Source: Candidatus Methanoperedens sp.
GTDB lineage: Archaea; Halobacteriota; Methanosarcinia; Methanosarcinales; Methanoperedenaceae
Length of the DNA: 32,572 nt
Assembly: GCA_023249105.1 (NCBI GenBank)
Contig: JAHFDG010000045.1
Span: 1 to 32,572 of the forward strand
Direction: 5' to 3'
Shown here: one piece after another, positions 7,595-15,093 of the stretch
How positions within the stretch are numbered: the first letter of the stretch is position 1
Layout of the letters: each line of letters starts with the position of its first letter
Made by a program: the position numbers and the translations under genes
Notes under the pieces: generated by a model
What the model saw: only the letters and a program-made list of their open reading frames with translations
Database searches by the model: none
Told to the model about the DNA's origin: nothing

Positions 7595-8356
7595 TTATTT
7601 TGTTATTTCCGCAGCGCGTTTAATCTCCGAGCCAAGCGACCTGAGTATAGCATCCCGGAGAGCGTTGGCTTCAAGACTTGTCCTCACCCTGGGACGCGGA
7701 AGTTTAATATCAAAAATCTCTTTTACAGTGCCCGGTCGGGCTGACATCACAACCACCCTGTCAGCAAGGTAAACCGCCTCATCCACGCTGTGCGTAACAA
7801 AAAGCACGCTTATGTGCTCTTTTTCCCAAATCCTGAGCAGTTCAGCCTGCATAATGTTCCTTGTCTGGGCATCAAGCGCTCCAAACGGCTCATCCATCAA
7901 CAGGAGTTTTGGTTTATTCGCATACGCCCGCGCTATGCCCACCCTCTGCTTCATTCCGCCTGATAATTCATGCGGGAAATGGTGTTCAAATCCTCTCAAA
8001 CCTACTAGGTCAATATAATGTTGTGAAATCCGCTCGCACTCTTCTTTGCGGCACCCTTTCACCTGCGGCCCGAACTCGATATTGCCTTTGACAGTCCTCC
8101 AAGGGAAAAGAGCATATTCCTGGAACACGAACCCGCATTCCTTATTTGTACCAACTATCTTTTTTTCATCAAGGAATATTTCTCCACCGGTCGGAAGTTC
8201 AAGTCCAGCAGCCAGGCGAAGGATAGTGGTTTTTCCGCACCCACTCGGACCGAGAAGGCATACAAATTCCCCGTCAGCTACTTCAAAATTTACCTTTTCA
8301 AGAGCAAAAAGGTCATTGAATTTTTTGGAGATATCCTTTAAGATTAATCTACCCAT
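7595..8356 (-). CDS. NitT/TauT family ABC transporter ATP-binding protein
   Basis: 253 residues with all ABC ATPase motifs: Walker A G36-P-S-G-C-G-K-T43, Q-loop Q79 (V-F-Q-E), signature L131-S-G-G-M-K-Q-R, Walker B L151-L-L-M-D-E-P and the switch histidine in V-T-H-S. It belongs to the nitrate/sulfonate/taurine branch (NrtD/SsuB/TauB), which energises uptake of small oxyanions or organosulfur compounds. It is the last gene of a three-gene minus-strand operon and overlaps the end of the permease gene by 13 bases. The motifs do not reveal the substrate. Confidence 0.9.
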   Translation of the reverse strand: MGRLILKDISKKFNDLFALEKVNFEVADGEFVCLLGPSGCGKTTILRLAAGLELPTGGEIFLDEKKIVGTNKECGFVFQEYALFPWRTVKGNIEFGPQVKGCRKEECERISQHYIDLVGLRGFEHHFPHELSGGMKQRVGIARAYANKPKLLLMDEPFGALDAQTRNIMQAELLRIWEKEHISVLFVTHSVDEAVYLADRVVVMSARPGTVKEIFDIKLPRPRVRTSLEANALRDAILRSLGSEIKRAAEITK

Positions 8357-9150
8357 TTTATGAACCTCTTTTGTAAAAGAAGTATGCTGATATTCATTAT
8401 GTACCCGATTATTCCTATCACTATCATTCCTGCAACCATTTCCGGATATCTCCCGAGGTCGCCCATGTTCCAGATAAAATAACCAAGACCGACGGGGCTC
8501 CTGATAACCATTTCGGCTGCCACGATTGCCATCCAGCCCACGCCAAGACCGATGCGTAAGCCTGCTATTATGGACGGGAAAGCCGATGGTATAATAACCT
8601 TTGTTATCATCTGCGACTCGGAAGCGCCAAGCGTCTTTGCAGCGTCAACGAGGCGCTCATCTATGGATTTTACACCATGAATCGTATTCAGGATAATGGG
8701 GAAAACCGTTCCTATGAAAACGATAAATATCGAACCCCCTGCCACGAGAATGAATACGGCAAGTGGTATCCATGCCATAGGCGGCATGTTGCGTACGATT
8801 TCAATGATAGGGTTGAGTATATTGCCGATTGGCTTTGAATATCCCATTCCGATACCCAGTGGGACTCCTACAATAAAGGCGATAATGCCTCCCTCTATGA
8901 CTCGCAGAAGACTTGCCTGCATATGTTCCATGATTCCATAAGTAAGCGCAGGCCCATGGATTTGAGTGAACAATGAACCGACAAAAGCGTACCAGGTTTC
9001 AATAGGTGTAGGGATGTCCCGCAGCCTGATGAAAGGGATATTGAAAATATCATTCCTTGCAAGGATTATAAGAAAGTGCCATAATACCACAAAACAGATA
9101 AGGGAAAGGATATTGATAACAAATCCTTTTTTCCCCGGATCGACTTTCAT
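8344..9150 (-). CDS. NitT/TauT family ABC transporter permease
   Basis: 268 residues with about six membrane helices and the cytoplasmic coupling (EAA) loop, [13 protein letters not shown], that docks on the ATPase. It belongs to the SsuC/TauC/NrtB branch. The ATG at 9150 shares a base with the stop of the binding-protein gene (TGATG), implying translational coupling; a TTG one codon earlier is possible but less likely. As a NitT/TauT permease it probably works as a homodimer. Confidence 0.88.
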   Translation of the reverse strand: MKVDPGKKGFVINILSLICFVVLWHFLIILARNDIFNIPFIRLRDIPTPIETWYAFVGSLFTQIHGPALTYGIMEHMQASLLRVIEGGIIAFIVGVPLGIGMGYSKPIGNILNPIIEIVRNMPPMAWIPLAVFILVAGGSIFIVFIGTVFPIILNTIHGVKSIDERLVDAAKTLGASESQMITKVIIPSAFPSIIAGLRIGLGVGWMAIVAAEMVIRSPVGLGYFIWNMGDLGRYPEMVAGMIVIGIIGYIMNISILLLQKRFIKWVD

Positions 9151-10253
9151 CAATAACTGACCTTAAGCCCTTCCTTATCGGCCTCCATGAGGAAAAGCAC
9201 ATGCTGGATGGTTCCCGGACCCGGATATCCAACTGTCTTGCCGCTTAAATCCTTCATCGAGGTGATATTCTTTCCCACCACGATAACAGACCCTTCGTTA
9301 TTCATTCCTGCTACCACTTCAACACGGGCATCATCCAGGGCGAAATCATTGCTGTTTATCCTGTGGATGATAACTGGCGGGATGCCAAGGCTTCCGATAT
9401 CGACAGCTCCTGATTTGAAACCTTTTTGCATCTCGAACGCGCCGTTCAAAAACGGCGTACCATCGGAGAGGGTGATGTTTATTCCGGCATCTTTGAACCA
9501 GCCTTTTTTCCATCCCACATAGAACGGCAGCTCATGGATATCATTTGTAAGATAAGCATAGCGGATTGTTACCGGGGTCTTCAATGCCACGCTTGAAAGA
9601 TTGGCATTCTTATTCTGCGATGCCCAGTCGGAGTAACTCTTGTTAATCAATGCGTTTGCATAATCCGAAGCGTTCTTATATCCGGACTGGTTCCATTTCC
9701 CCGAGTCAAAAATACCGAAATCCTGTATCCTGGTTATGAATGTCTGTGCATCTGCAATATTGGGAGTATATACGAATTCGACATCCGAAAGGCTAAGATT
9801 TGCCGCTTTCGGGTCTGTCATACCGCCAAATTCCATTGTATATTTTATCAGGTCTTCATGATCGGGCGAGCTTATTGCCTTTGCATTATTGATGTATTCA
9901 ACCGATTTTAGCTGGACAAGAGCCATGCGTTTCAGGATTTCATCAGCGTTCGTAGTATTCCTGTACCAGTTATAATCGTACGCAACGACGCAGCATGGGT
10001 GCCCTTTCCAGATTTGCCCGGAGTATAACAAAGGTTTGCCAAATCCATTGGTGATTGCGATTGCGGGGTAAGGTTCCCACATAATGAACCCGGCGATTTC
10101 ACCGGTACCCAATCTCTGAACCATATCCTGCCCGCCCATTTTAACAAGATTAATGGGCTCTGAAACTGATTGCGGTGTCTTATTGCCTCCAATGCATCCG
10201 GCTGCCAATATCGCTAAAATAACTACCAATATAATTTTCAATGAGTTTTTCAT
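9150..10253 (-). CDS. NitT/TauT family ABC substrate-binding lipoprotein, lobes apparently circularly permuted
   Basis: 367 residues. The start at 10253 is chosen because GGAGGG precedes it and a lipoprotein signal follows (hydrophobic residues 5-19, lipobox A-A-G-C20). In normal SsuA/TauA/NMT1 proteins the first half carries Y-x5-P-F-Y-V-G...D-I-G-S-L-G...D-L-S-G-K-T-V-G-Y-P-G-P-G-T-I-Q-H, followed by the W-E-P-Y and H-P-C-C-V-V half. Here the second-half block comes first (about 34-185, with F-I-M-W-E-P-Y-P-A at 56-64 and H-P-C-C at 85-88), and the first-half block is at about 226-367, ending G-L-K-V-S-Y. That end would join smoothly to I-N-L-V-K-M-G-G at residue 34. It heads the transporter operon. 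The ligand is unknown: nitrate, sulfonate, taurine or another small molecule. Confidence 0.85.
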   Translation of the reverse strand: MKNSLKIILVVILAILAAGCIGGNKTPQSVSEPINLVKMGGQDMVQRLGTGEIAGFIMWEPYPAIAITNGFGKPLLYSGQIWKGHPCCVVAYDYNWYRNTTNADEILKRMALVQLKSVEYINNAKAISSPDHEDLIKYTMEFGGMTDPKAANLSLSDVEFVYTPNIADAQTFITRIQDFGIFDSGKWNQSGYKNASDYANALINKSYSDWASQNKNANLSSVALKTPVTIRYAYLTNDIHELPFYVGWKKGWFKDAGINITLSDGTPFLNGAFEMQKGFKSGAVDIGSLGIPPVIIHRINSNDFALDDARVEVVAGMNNEGSVIVVGKNITSMKDLSGKTVGYPGPGTIQHVLFLMEADKEGLKVSY

Positions 10254-10376
10254 GATTAACCCTCCGTAATTAATTATTATCTTCACAAACACCGTATTTA
10301 ACAATTTCCATATTTATTCTTACAATAACCCAAATGTATTAATTAGTAATGAGAGATATACAATCGTGATAAGAAA
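10254..10376. promoter_or_regulatory. divergent control region between ABC operon and HTH regulator
   Basis: This 123-base AT-rich gap separates two divergent genes. On the minus side GGAGGG near 10258-10264 is the ribosome site of the binding protein, with TATA-like candidates at about 10296-10316. On the plus side GATATACAAT (10352-10361) lies about 20-25 bases before the regulator ATG, so that transcript may be nearly leaderless. The arrangement suggests the regulator may control the transporter. Confidence 0.4.
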
Positions 10377-10895
10377 ATGGCAACAGAGGAATTAATAAAA
10401 GCGGCAATGGAGTCGGATGAGGCGTTTATAAAGGAATTTTCAAGGATAATCAAGGAAGAACTTCGTATGACTGCAGCGGAATTCAGCGAGAATTCAGGCA
10501 TCCCTGTAAGCACTATATACAAATTATTGTCTGGTCACAGGGAGCCCAATATCAAGACGCTGAGACAGATTGTGGCAGTGCTTCGGAAATTGGAAGGGAA
10601 AGAAAAAACAGAGTTTATTGCAGTAATAGCAGCGCGCCCCGTGCTTGATTATATAGCAGAGAAAAAACTGAAGCTCGGAGGGAGGCTTCTGACTATAAGG
10701 GAATACTCTGCAACCTCGATGGAAGAAGCAATCATCGCTGCGATAAAAGCAGAAAGGGATGGGGCAAAGGCTTTAGTGTGCGCCCCGATAGTGGCTACGA
10801 CTGTGGAGAAGATTCTTCGCATCCCTGTTGCGTCGATTATGCCAAGGGACAGCCTTATAGCTGCGATTGAGCTTGCGGCGAAGAAGATGGGATGA
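10377..10895 (+). CDS. XRE-type HTH transcriptional regulator with C-terminal sensor-like domain
   Basis: 172 residues. About 31-66 form a helix-turn-helix (M-T-A-A-E-F-S-E-N-S-G-I-P-V-S-T-I-Y-K-L-L), followed by a linker rich in charge. A C-terminal alpha/beta domain (about 85-172) contains G-A-K-A-L-V-C-A-P-I-V-A-T-T-V and I-P-V-A-S-I-M-P, reminiscent of PrpR_N-like ligand-sensing folds; that likeness is only suggestive. It is divergent from the ABC operon, which is its most plausible target. The stop overlaps a following ATG (ATGA at 10892-10895). Confidence 0.75.
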   Translation: MATEELIKAAMESDEAFIKEFSRIIKEELRMTAAEFSENSGIPVSTIYKLLSGHREPNIKTLRQIVAVLRKLEGKEKTEFIAVIAARPVLDYIAEKKLKLGGRLLTIREYSATSMEEAIIAAIKAERDGAKALVCAPIVATTVEKILRIPVASIMPRDSLIAAIELAAKKMG

Positions 10896-10948
10896 CAGAA
10901 AAAGCTAAAGTACAGCTCCTGGGATTTGTTGATATTATTGAAGGATGA
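10892..10948 (+). CDS. 18-residue reading frame coupled between regulator and nucleotidyltransferase
   Basis: ATG at 10892 overlaps the regulator stop (ATGA), and the frame encodes M-T-E-K-A-K-V-Q-L-L-G-F-V-D-I-I-E-G before TGA. The following AAGGATGA can serve as ribosome site for the GTG at 10955, so this frame could pass ribosomes from one gene to the next. It may equally be the stub of a truncated gene. Expression is not demonstrated. Confidence 0.3.
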   Translation: MTEKAKVQLLGFVDIIEG

Positions 10949-10954
10949 ACTCTC

Positions 10955-11365
10955 GTGAAAAGCCTCGATGAAATAAAAGCCGACCTGTTTTTTCTTAAGA
11001 ACTACGAGGTTGTTGTTTTTGGCTCGTATGCGGATAAAAAAGCTGATAAACGGTCTGACATTGATATTGCAGTGATAACCAGAGAAAACGACAGGAACAG
11101 GTGCATGGAGATATGGAGCGACCTTCTTGGAAAGGCGCAGGGTGTCTATGATATTAAAATATTTGAGCTTCTTCCTCTTCGTATAAAAGCCTCTGTGTTC
11201 AAGAAATATGAGGTGGTTTTTGGGAACAGGAATGATATCTCCGAGTATTTTTATGGTTTCAGGAAACTCTGGAATGATATGAAACATAGAATCGAGGAGA
11301 ATCGATTCAGGAGCATGGAAGAGAAGGTGGCGGCGCTGAAAAGAAGCGCGAGGATGCAGAGATGA
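10955..11365 (+). CDS. MNT-type minimal nucleotidyltransferase domain protein
   Basis: 136 residues. The polymerase-beta-like nucleotidyltransferase signature is intact: G23-S24 followed by S34-D35-I-D37 (F-G-S-Y-A then R-S-D-I-D-I-A-V), with an aspartate pair suited to bind metal. A basic helical tail follows (about 95-136). Such small proteins usually pair with a HEPN-domain partner as toxin-antitoxin or nucleotide-transfer modules, but no HEPN gene adjoins it. GTG 10955 is preceded by AAGGATGA. It is probably co-transcribed with the HTH regulator. Confidence 0.75.
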   Translation: MKSLDEIKADLFFLKNYEVVVFGSYADKKADKRSDIDIAVITRENDRNRCMEIWSDLLGKAQGVYDIKIFELLPLRIKASVFKKYEVVFGNRNDISEYFYGFRKLWNDMKHRIEENRFRSMEEKVAALKRSARMQR

Positions 11366-11704
11366 TATTATACTGAAAATAAGTCCATTAGTTCGATTAT
11401 ATTCGGGGCAAGAGGGGACGGTTTCAAGCGCAGAATTTGAGATATTCATAAGAAGTCGGCACTGTGGACAAATCTTAACCGAAGAAAAGGATTTATAGGC
11501 AAAAAACGCTAACAAGCTATGTATCCTTCAAGTACGGGGTTATGGTGGATTGTAGTTACTCTTATATTTTGATGGTAGTTCATCTCGTATAATCGGAGCT
11601 TTTATAACGCAAGAACTGATTAGAAAATGTGGATAATTAACAAATTTTAGCATTAACCAGAACAATCGGAGCTAGTAAAATAAACTGAAAAATTTGAGGT
11701 TTAA
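11366..11704. other. 339-base AT-rich gap without a confident gene
   Basis: Three things can be seen. A TATA-like GGATTTATAGGC (11489-11500) lies about 20-25 bases before an ATG at 11519, which opens a 17-codon hydrophobic frame (M-Y-P-S-S-T-G-L-W-W-I-V-V-T-L-I-F) ending at 11572. The 10-base word AATCGGAGCT occurs twice, at 11591-11600 and 11664-11673. A GAGG precedes the next gene at 11696-11699. The stretch may hold gene debris at the left border of the accessory island. Confidence 0.4.
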
Positions 11705-12511
11705 ATGTACGGAATGAGACCTAGAAATATTGAATATCTTGAGTTCGATTTCAATAGCAAAAAATGGTTCTTCATTATAGACCATGCTACTGCACTAATC
11801 GCTTGGAAGAAAGCGTTTAATGAAGGAATCATAAGAAGAGGCGCAACTCTATTCCATTTGGATGAGCACACAGATTTTTATTTTAACAAAAGTAACATAA
11901 ATAAATCAAAAAAAATTTTAGAAATGGGTGATTCAGAACTGAACGACTTTATCATGAAGGATTTGGCTATTCATAACGATGAATTTATTGTTAATGCAAT
12001 GTATTCTGGGTTAATAAAAGATGGAATTTCTTTTTATTTTGATGACTATGTACCTGAATATGATGACTTCCCTCGCAAAAGAAAATTTATATGCGACGGG
12101 ATAGAGCATAATTTTTATCTCTTTAAAGAAAAAGATATTTCCTTGATTGATAATATATCCAGTTATCGAGAAATAGAGTTGCTTTTTAGATATAGCAGAG
12201 ATTTTATTTTAGATATAGACCTCGATTTTTTTACTGACATAAACGAAGGTTTAATTGATAAAACTGTTTCAAGAACTTCTAAGGACATCAGCAGACAAAT
12301 AAATTCTGATTTATTTAAAAAAATGTTTGAAATGAGTAAAGTTATAACCATTGCCCTTGAACCTGCTAACTGTGGTGGAAATGAACAATGTGAAAAAATA
12401 CTTTGTTCTTTGATGAGCGATAAATTTTTTGAGTTTAAAAACTTTGATCTAAGAGCTATAGTGGATAAATTTTTGTATGATGTGAATTCTGAAGATATTC
12501 ATTTTGATTAA
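11705..12511 (+). CDS. UPF0489 family protein (arginase/deacetylase-like metal-binding pattern)
   Basis: 268 residues. It carries the hallmarks of UPF0489, the family that includes eukaryotic C5orf22: F50-H-L-D-E-H-T-D-F near the N-terminus and I168-L-D-I-D-L-D-F-F in the middle, plus A-L-E-P-A-N-C-G-G near 218-225. The histidine/aspartate spacing resembles metal-binding sites of arginase or histone-deacetylase-like folds, but no activity is known for the family. GAGG at 11696-11699 precedes the ATG. The gene is much more AT-rich than the housekeeping genes around it, which suggests transfer. Confidence 0.7.
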   Translation: MYGMRPRNIEYLEFDFNSKKWFFIIDHATALIAWKKAFNEGIIRRGATLFHLDEHTDFYFNKSNINKSKKILEMGDSELNDFIMKDLAIHNDEFIVNAMYSGLIKDGISFYFDDYVPEYDDFPRKRKFICDGIEHNFYLFKEKDISLIDNISSYREIELLFRYSRDFILDIDLDFFTDINEGLIDKTVSRTSKDISRQINSDLFKKMFEMSKVITIALEPANCGGNEQCEKILCSLMSDKFFEFKNFDLRAIVDKFLYDVNSEDIHFD

Positions 12512-12626
12512 TCCTAATTAAGAAATTAAGTCCGTCCTCAATAAAAATAAGCTCATTTTTATTAATATTTATAAATTTTATCTGGATACAATAATACCAT
12601 TATATACTTTTATAGCAATGTTCTAA

Positions 12627-13952
12627 ATGATTATTTTGAATGAAAAAATATGCCAAGTTAAAATAGTATCACGAAAACCATGCGGGAGACCTATATATCG
12701 AGAGGAGAAATGTATTTTTCACCTGCCAAATAAGGATAAGAAAGAAAAAGAAATTTTTGAAAAAGAATTTTGTAAAGAATTCGATAGAATGGAAAAGAGC
12801 AATAGCATTCTTGAGTTAAATTTTGACAATTTTATATTCCAGGACTATATATGTTTTAAAAATCATACATTTAACAAACCTCTATCTTTATCTTGTGCAG
12901 AATTCAGTAAATGTGCAGATTTCACAGAAGCCAAATTCAAATATCGTGCGGACTTCTCAAGTGCAAAATTCAATGGCCGTGCAGATTTCACCAATGCTCA
13001 ATTCAATGATGTGGCAGATTTCAATGTAGCTATATTCAATGATAATGCAGATTTTATGGTTGCAGAATTTAAAAATGAAGCAATTTTTGAAAGTGCTGAA
13101 TTCAATAAAATAGCATTATTCACACAAGCTCAATTCAATAATGAAGCTGGTTTCTCATATGTTCAATTCAATGATGAAGCAATTTTTAGATGGACTCAAT
13201 TCAATGGTGAAGCAAATTTTTTTGACTCTGAATTTAGGGGTAAGGTTCTATTCGGCAGCGAGTTCACACCCATATTAAATAATAAATATCCAATTAATTT
13301 TCAATATTGCAAATTCTATAAACCACAGGATGTAAGGTTTCAATATTTCAATTTAAGTAATGTCTCATTTTTATATACAGATGTAACCGAAGTAGAATTT
13401 ATTAATGAAGTATGGGGAAAGAAAAAAGGCAAAATTAAAGGCAGAATTATTGTTGTAGATGAATCCAGAATCATGAAAGATGAAAATATAACATATGATG
13501 CAGTAGCTCAATTGTATCGAAGGCTCAGGCGGAATTACGAAGATAATTATAGATTTGCAGAAGCTGGAGATTTCTTCATTGGAGAGATGGAGATGCGAAG
13601 GCTTGATGTAACTGCACGGTTCAAGAACGAAAACATAAGAAAGATTGAATTATGGCTCAATAGGAACGTTTTTTCACTATTAGGCATCTACAAATTTTTT
13701 AGTCTTTATGGGGAAAGCTATATTCGTCCTGCAATTTGTGCTTTTATTGTAATAATTTTGTATCCATTGTTAATTCATTGGCACAATGCCTCTCCCATTA
13801 ATTTTGAAGACTTTCTATCTATCGATATAATAAGAAGTTTAGCTTCATTTTTTCAAATGGATAGCACATATATACCAGAAAGAATAATCGGAATTCCAAT
13901 ACTTGCCTTGCTTTTGATTGCTTTAAAAAGGAAGTTTGAAAGAAAAAGATGA
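12627..13952 (+). CDS. pentapeptide-repeat protein with N-terminal Cys/His cluster and two C-terminal membrane helices
   Basis: 441 residues. The N-terminus has a likely zinc cluster, C9-X9-C19-G-R-P-I-Y...C29-X2-H32. Residues 97-206 are ten tandem units of exactly 11 residues in the pattern A-(D/x)-F-x-x-A-x-F-x-x-x, with F at positions 3 and 8: the 5+6 spacing of Pentapeptide_3/4 families, which folds as a right-handed quadrilateral beta helix. A conserved helical block follows (Y-R-R-L-R-R-N-Y-E-D-N...G-E-M-E-M-R-R, 297-325). Two membrane helices lie at about 367-385 and 418-434, resembling the two-helix channel-like tail of related proteins. Function is unknown; a stimulus-gated pore or membrane scaffold is a guess. 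It is strongly AT-rich. No good ribosome site is visible. Confidence 0.75.
   Translation: MIILNEKICQVKIVSRKPCGRPIYREEKCIFHLPNKDKKEKEIFEKEFCKEFDRMEKSNSILELNFDNFIFQDYICFKNHTFNKPLSLSCAEFSKCADFTEAKFKYRADFSSAKFNGRADFTNAQFNDVADFNVAIFNDNADFMVAEFKNEAIFESAEFNKIALFTQAQFNNEAGFSYVQFNDEAIFRWTQFNGEANFFDSEFRGKVLFGSEFTPILNNKYPINFQYCKFYKPQDVRFQYFNLSNVSFLYTDVTEVEFINEVWGKKKGKIKGRIIVVDESRIMKDENITYDAVAQLYRRLRRNYEDNYRFAEAGDFFIGEMEMRRLDVTARFKNENIRKIELWLNRNVFSLLGIYKFFSLYGESYIRPAICAFIVIILYPLLIHWHNASPINFEDFLSIDIIRSLASFFQMDSTYIPERIIGIPILALLLIALKRKFERKR
12915..13244 (+). repeat. ten tandem 33-base coding repeats (pentapeptide units)
   Basis: The DNA repeats with a 33-base period (words such as GCAGATTTC and AATTCAATG recur). 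Each unit encodes one 11-residue step of the beta helix. Units are diverged in sequence but constant in length, so this is an in-frame protein repeat and not a CRISPR or satellite. Confidence 0.85.
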
Positions 13953-13970
13953 TTGTCTCTTTTCTGCACC

Positions 13971-13989
13971 CCACTTATATAAGAAGTGG
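13971..13989. terminator. hairpin between convergent genes
   Basis: CCACTT (13971-13976) and AAGTGG (13984-13989) flank a seven-base loop in the 44-base gap between the pentapeptide gene and the convergent small gene, followed on the + strand by A/T-rich sequence. It is likely a bidirectional transcription end. Confidence 0.45.
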
Positions 13990-13996
13990 AAATATA

Positions 13997-14239
13997 TTAT
14001 TTATTCATTTCTTCTGTAAGAATCTCTTCTAAACCCTCATTTCTCGTTAAATATTTTTTAATAATAGAGCTTTGACGGGACTCTTTTAGAGAATCCCAAA
14101 ACGTTTTTTTATCTTCGGTCGTATCGAATCCAAAATCACCATTAGGGCGCTCTATAGGTATACTTGTCCCTCTTGGAACAGGGGGCTGCCTACTATTTAA
14201 TCCTCCGGCTATCTTTCTTTTTATTATAATTTCAACCAT
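13997..14239 (-). CDS. small hypothetical protein (80 residues)
   Basis: Not recognised. The N-terminus is basic and hydrophobic (M-V-E-I-I-I-K-R-K-I-A-G-G-L), a proline-rich stretch follows (R-Q-P-P-V-P-R-G-T-S-I-P-I), and the C-terminal half is charged and probably helical (F-W-D-S-L-K-E-S-R...L-E-E-I-L-T-E-E-M). There is no obvious ribosome site before the ATG at 14239. Its A/T richness matches the neighbouring island genes. It could be real or a decayed fragment. Confidence 0.45.
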   Translation of the reverse strand: MVEIIIKRKIAGGLNSRQPPVPRGTSIPIERPNGDFGFDTTEDKKTFWDSLKESRQSSIIKKYLTRNEGLEEILTEEMNK

Positions 14240-14471
14240 AACTTTACTTTTACAACGTTTTGATACATATTAGTTCTCTTTAAATCAAAATTTTGCTTCA
14301 ATCTCCTAAAAATTCATCTCCCGATATCAACGGTCAATTATTTTATATGTGTCAAGATGGGAGCAATCAAAGCAATCATTAGGACTGCCCCCGCCCTAAA
14401 GGGAGCACGCAAAAGCGAATATGCGCCCTACCCGCACGTGGATGCTCGAATAGCGAGTTTTCCAAAAAATC

Positions 14472-15092
14472 TTACCCTTTAATCCTCTTCAGCCTGAACG
14501 TATTCTCCCGCTCCATTTCCTCAAGCCGGAGAACGATAAAGTCCTTAGCTTCAGAAAGCTCAGGTATCACCTTGAACTCAAGCGCGTTCACCCTGCGCTT
14601 TGTCTTCTCGATATCCTCAAGCAGTTTCTTCATCGTGGTCTCAATCTCAGCCGCGAGGATGATTTTCTCAACAAGAATTTCATAACCGTCCACCGCTTCA
14701 TCAATGCGCGAGCTTGTGCCGATGATACCGTATCCATGCTCATCAAGCTTCTTATGGACGCTTGAAGCTTCGATTTTCGGGACAACGACACCCATAACGT
14801 TCTTGCTTACAAGTTCCAGCCGGGGCGAGTCCTTGAGCGCAAAGGCTGTTGATTTCACAACCACAACACCTTCCACCGATTTGGCGATGGCAAGCTTCTG
14901 GGAAGCCACAGCAAACTGCTTTTCCACCTCAACCCTTATGCCCTTCGCTTTCTCAAGTATAGCGAACAGCTCAAGAATCAAGCCGTCACGCTTCATCTTG
15001 AGAAGTTTGTGCCCGCTCTGGCTGAGCTTGATTTTTTTCTTAAGCTCAATGAGTTCTGAGCGTGTGGGTTTTATATTATCTTTTATAGCCAT
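14472..15092 (-). CDS. atpD: A-type ATP synthase subunit D (central stalk)
   Basis: 206 residues, forming with subunit F the rotating central stalk that links the c-ring to the A3B3 head. The sequence is two long coiled-coil helices, one N-terminal (T-R-S-E-L-I-E-L-K-K-K-I-K-L-S-Q-S-G-H-K-L-L-K-M-K-R) and one C-terminal (K-T-K-R-R-V-N-A-L-E-F). The ATG at 15092 is chosen because the family begins this way and it follows the atpB stop after one base (TAGTATG); an in-frame upstream extension lies inside atpB. It is the last gene of the operon. A small subunit G gene, described after D in Methanosarcina, is not seen downstream. Confidence 0.92.
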   Translation of the reverse strand: MAIKDNIKPTRSELIELKKKIKLSQSGHKLLKMKRDGLILELFAILEKAKGIRVEVEKQFAVASQKLAIAKSVEGVVVVKSTAFALKDSPRLELVSKNVMGVVVPKIEASSVHKKLDEHGYGIIGTSSRIDEAVDGYEILVEKIILAAEIETTMKKLLEDIEKTKRRVNALEFKVIPELSEAKDFIVLRLEEMERENTFRLKRIKG

Positions 15093-15093
15093 A

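Noticed and set aside
10649-11515. Long minus-strand open frame (288 codons) across the HTH regulator and nucleotidyltransferase genes
   Set aside because: It is antisense to two genes with recognisable motifs, and its translation has low-complexity, F/S-rich composition and no family resemblance.
12915-13244. 33-base periodic repeats that could suggest a CRISPR array
   Set aside because: The units are contiguous without spacers, diverged, and in frame with an 11-residue pentapeptide-type protein repeat.
14240-14471. GC-rich patch downstream of atpD considered as a structured RNA or a subunit G gene
   Set aside because: Only short four-base stems are visible (for example CTCG/CGAG near 14446-14458), no tRNA-like fold, and no frame resembling subunit G.
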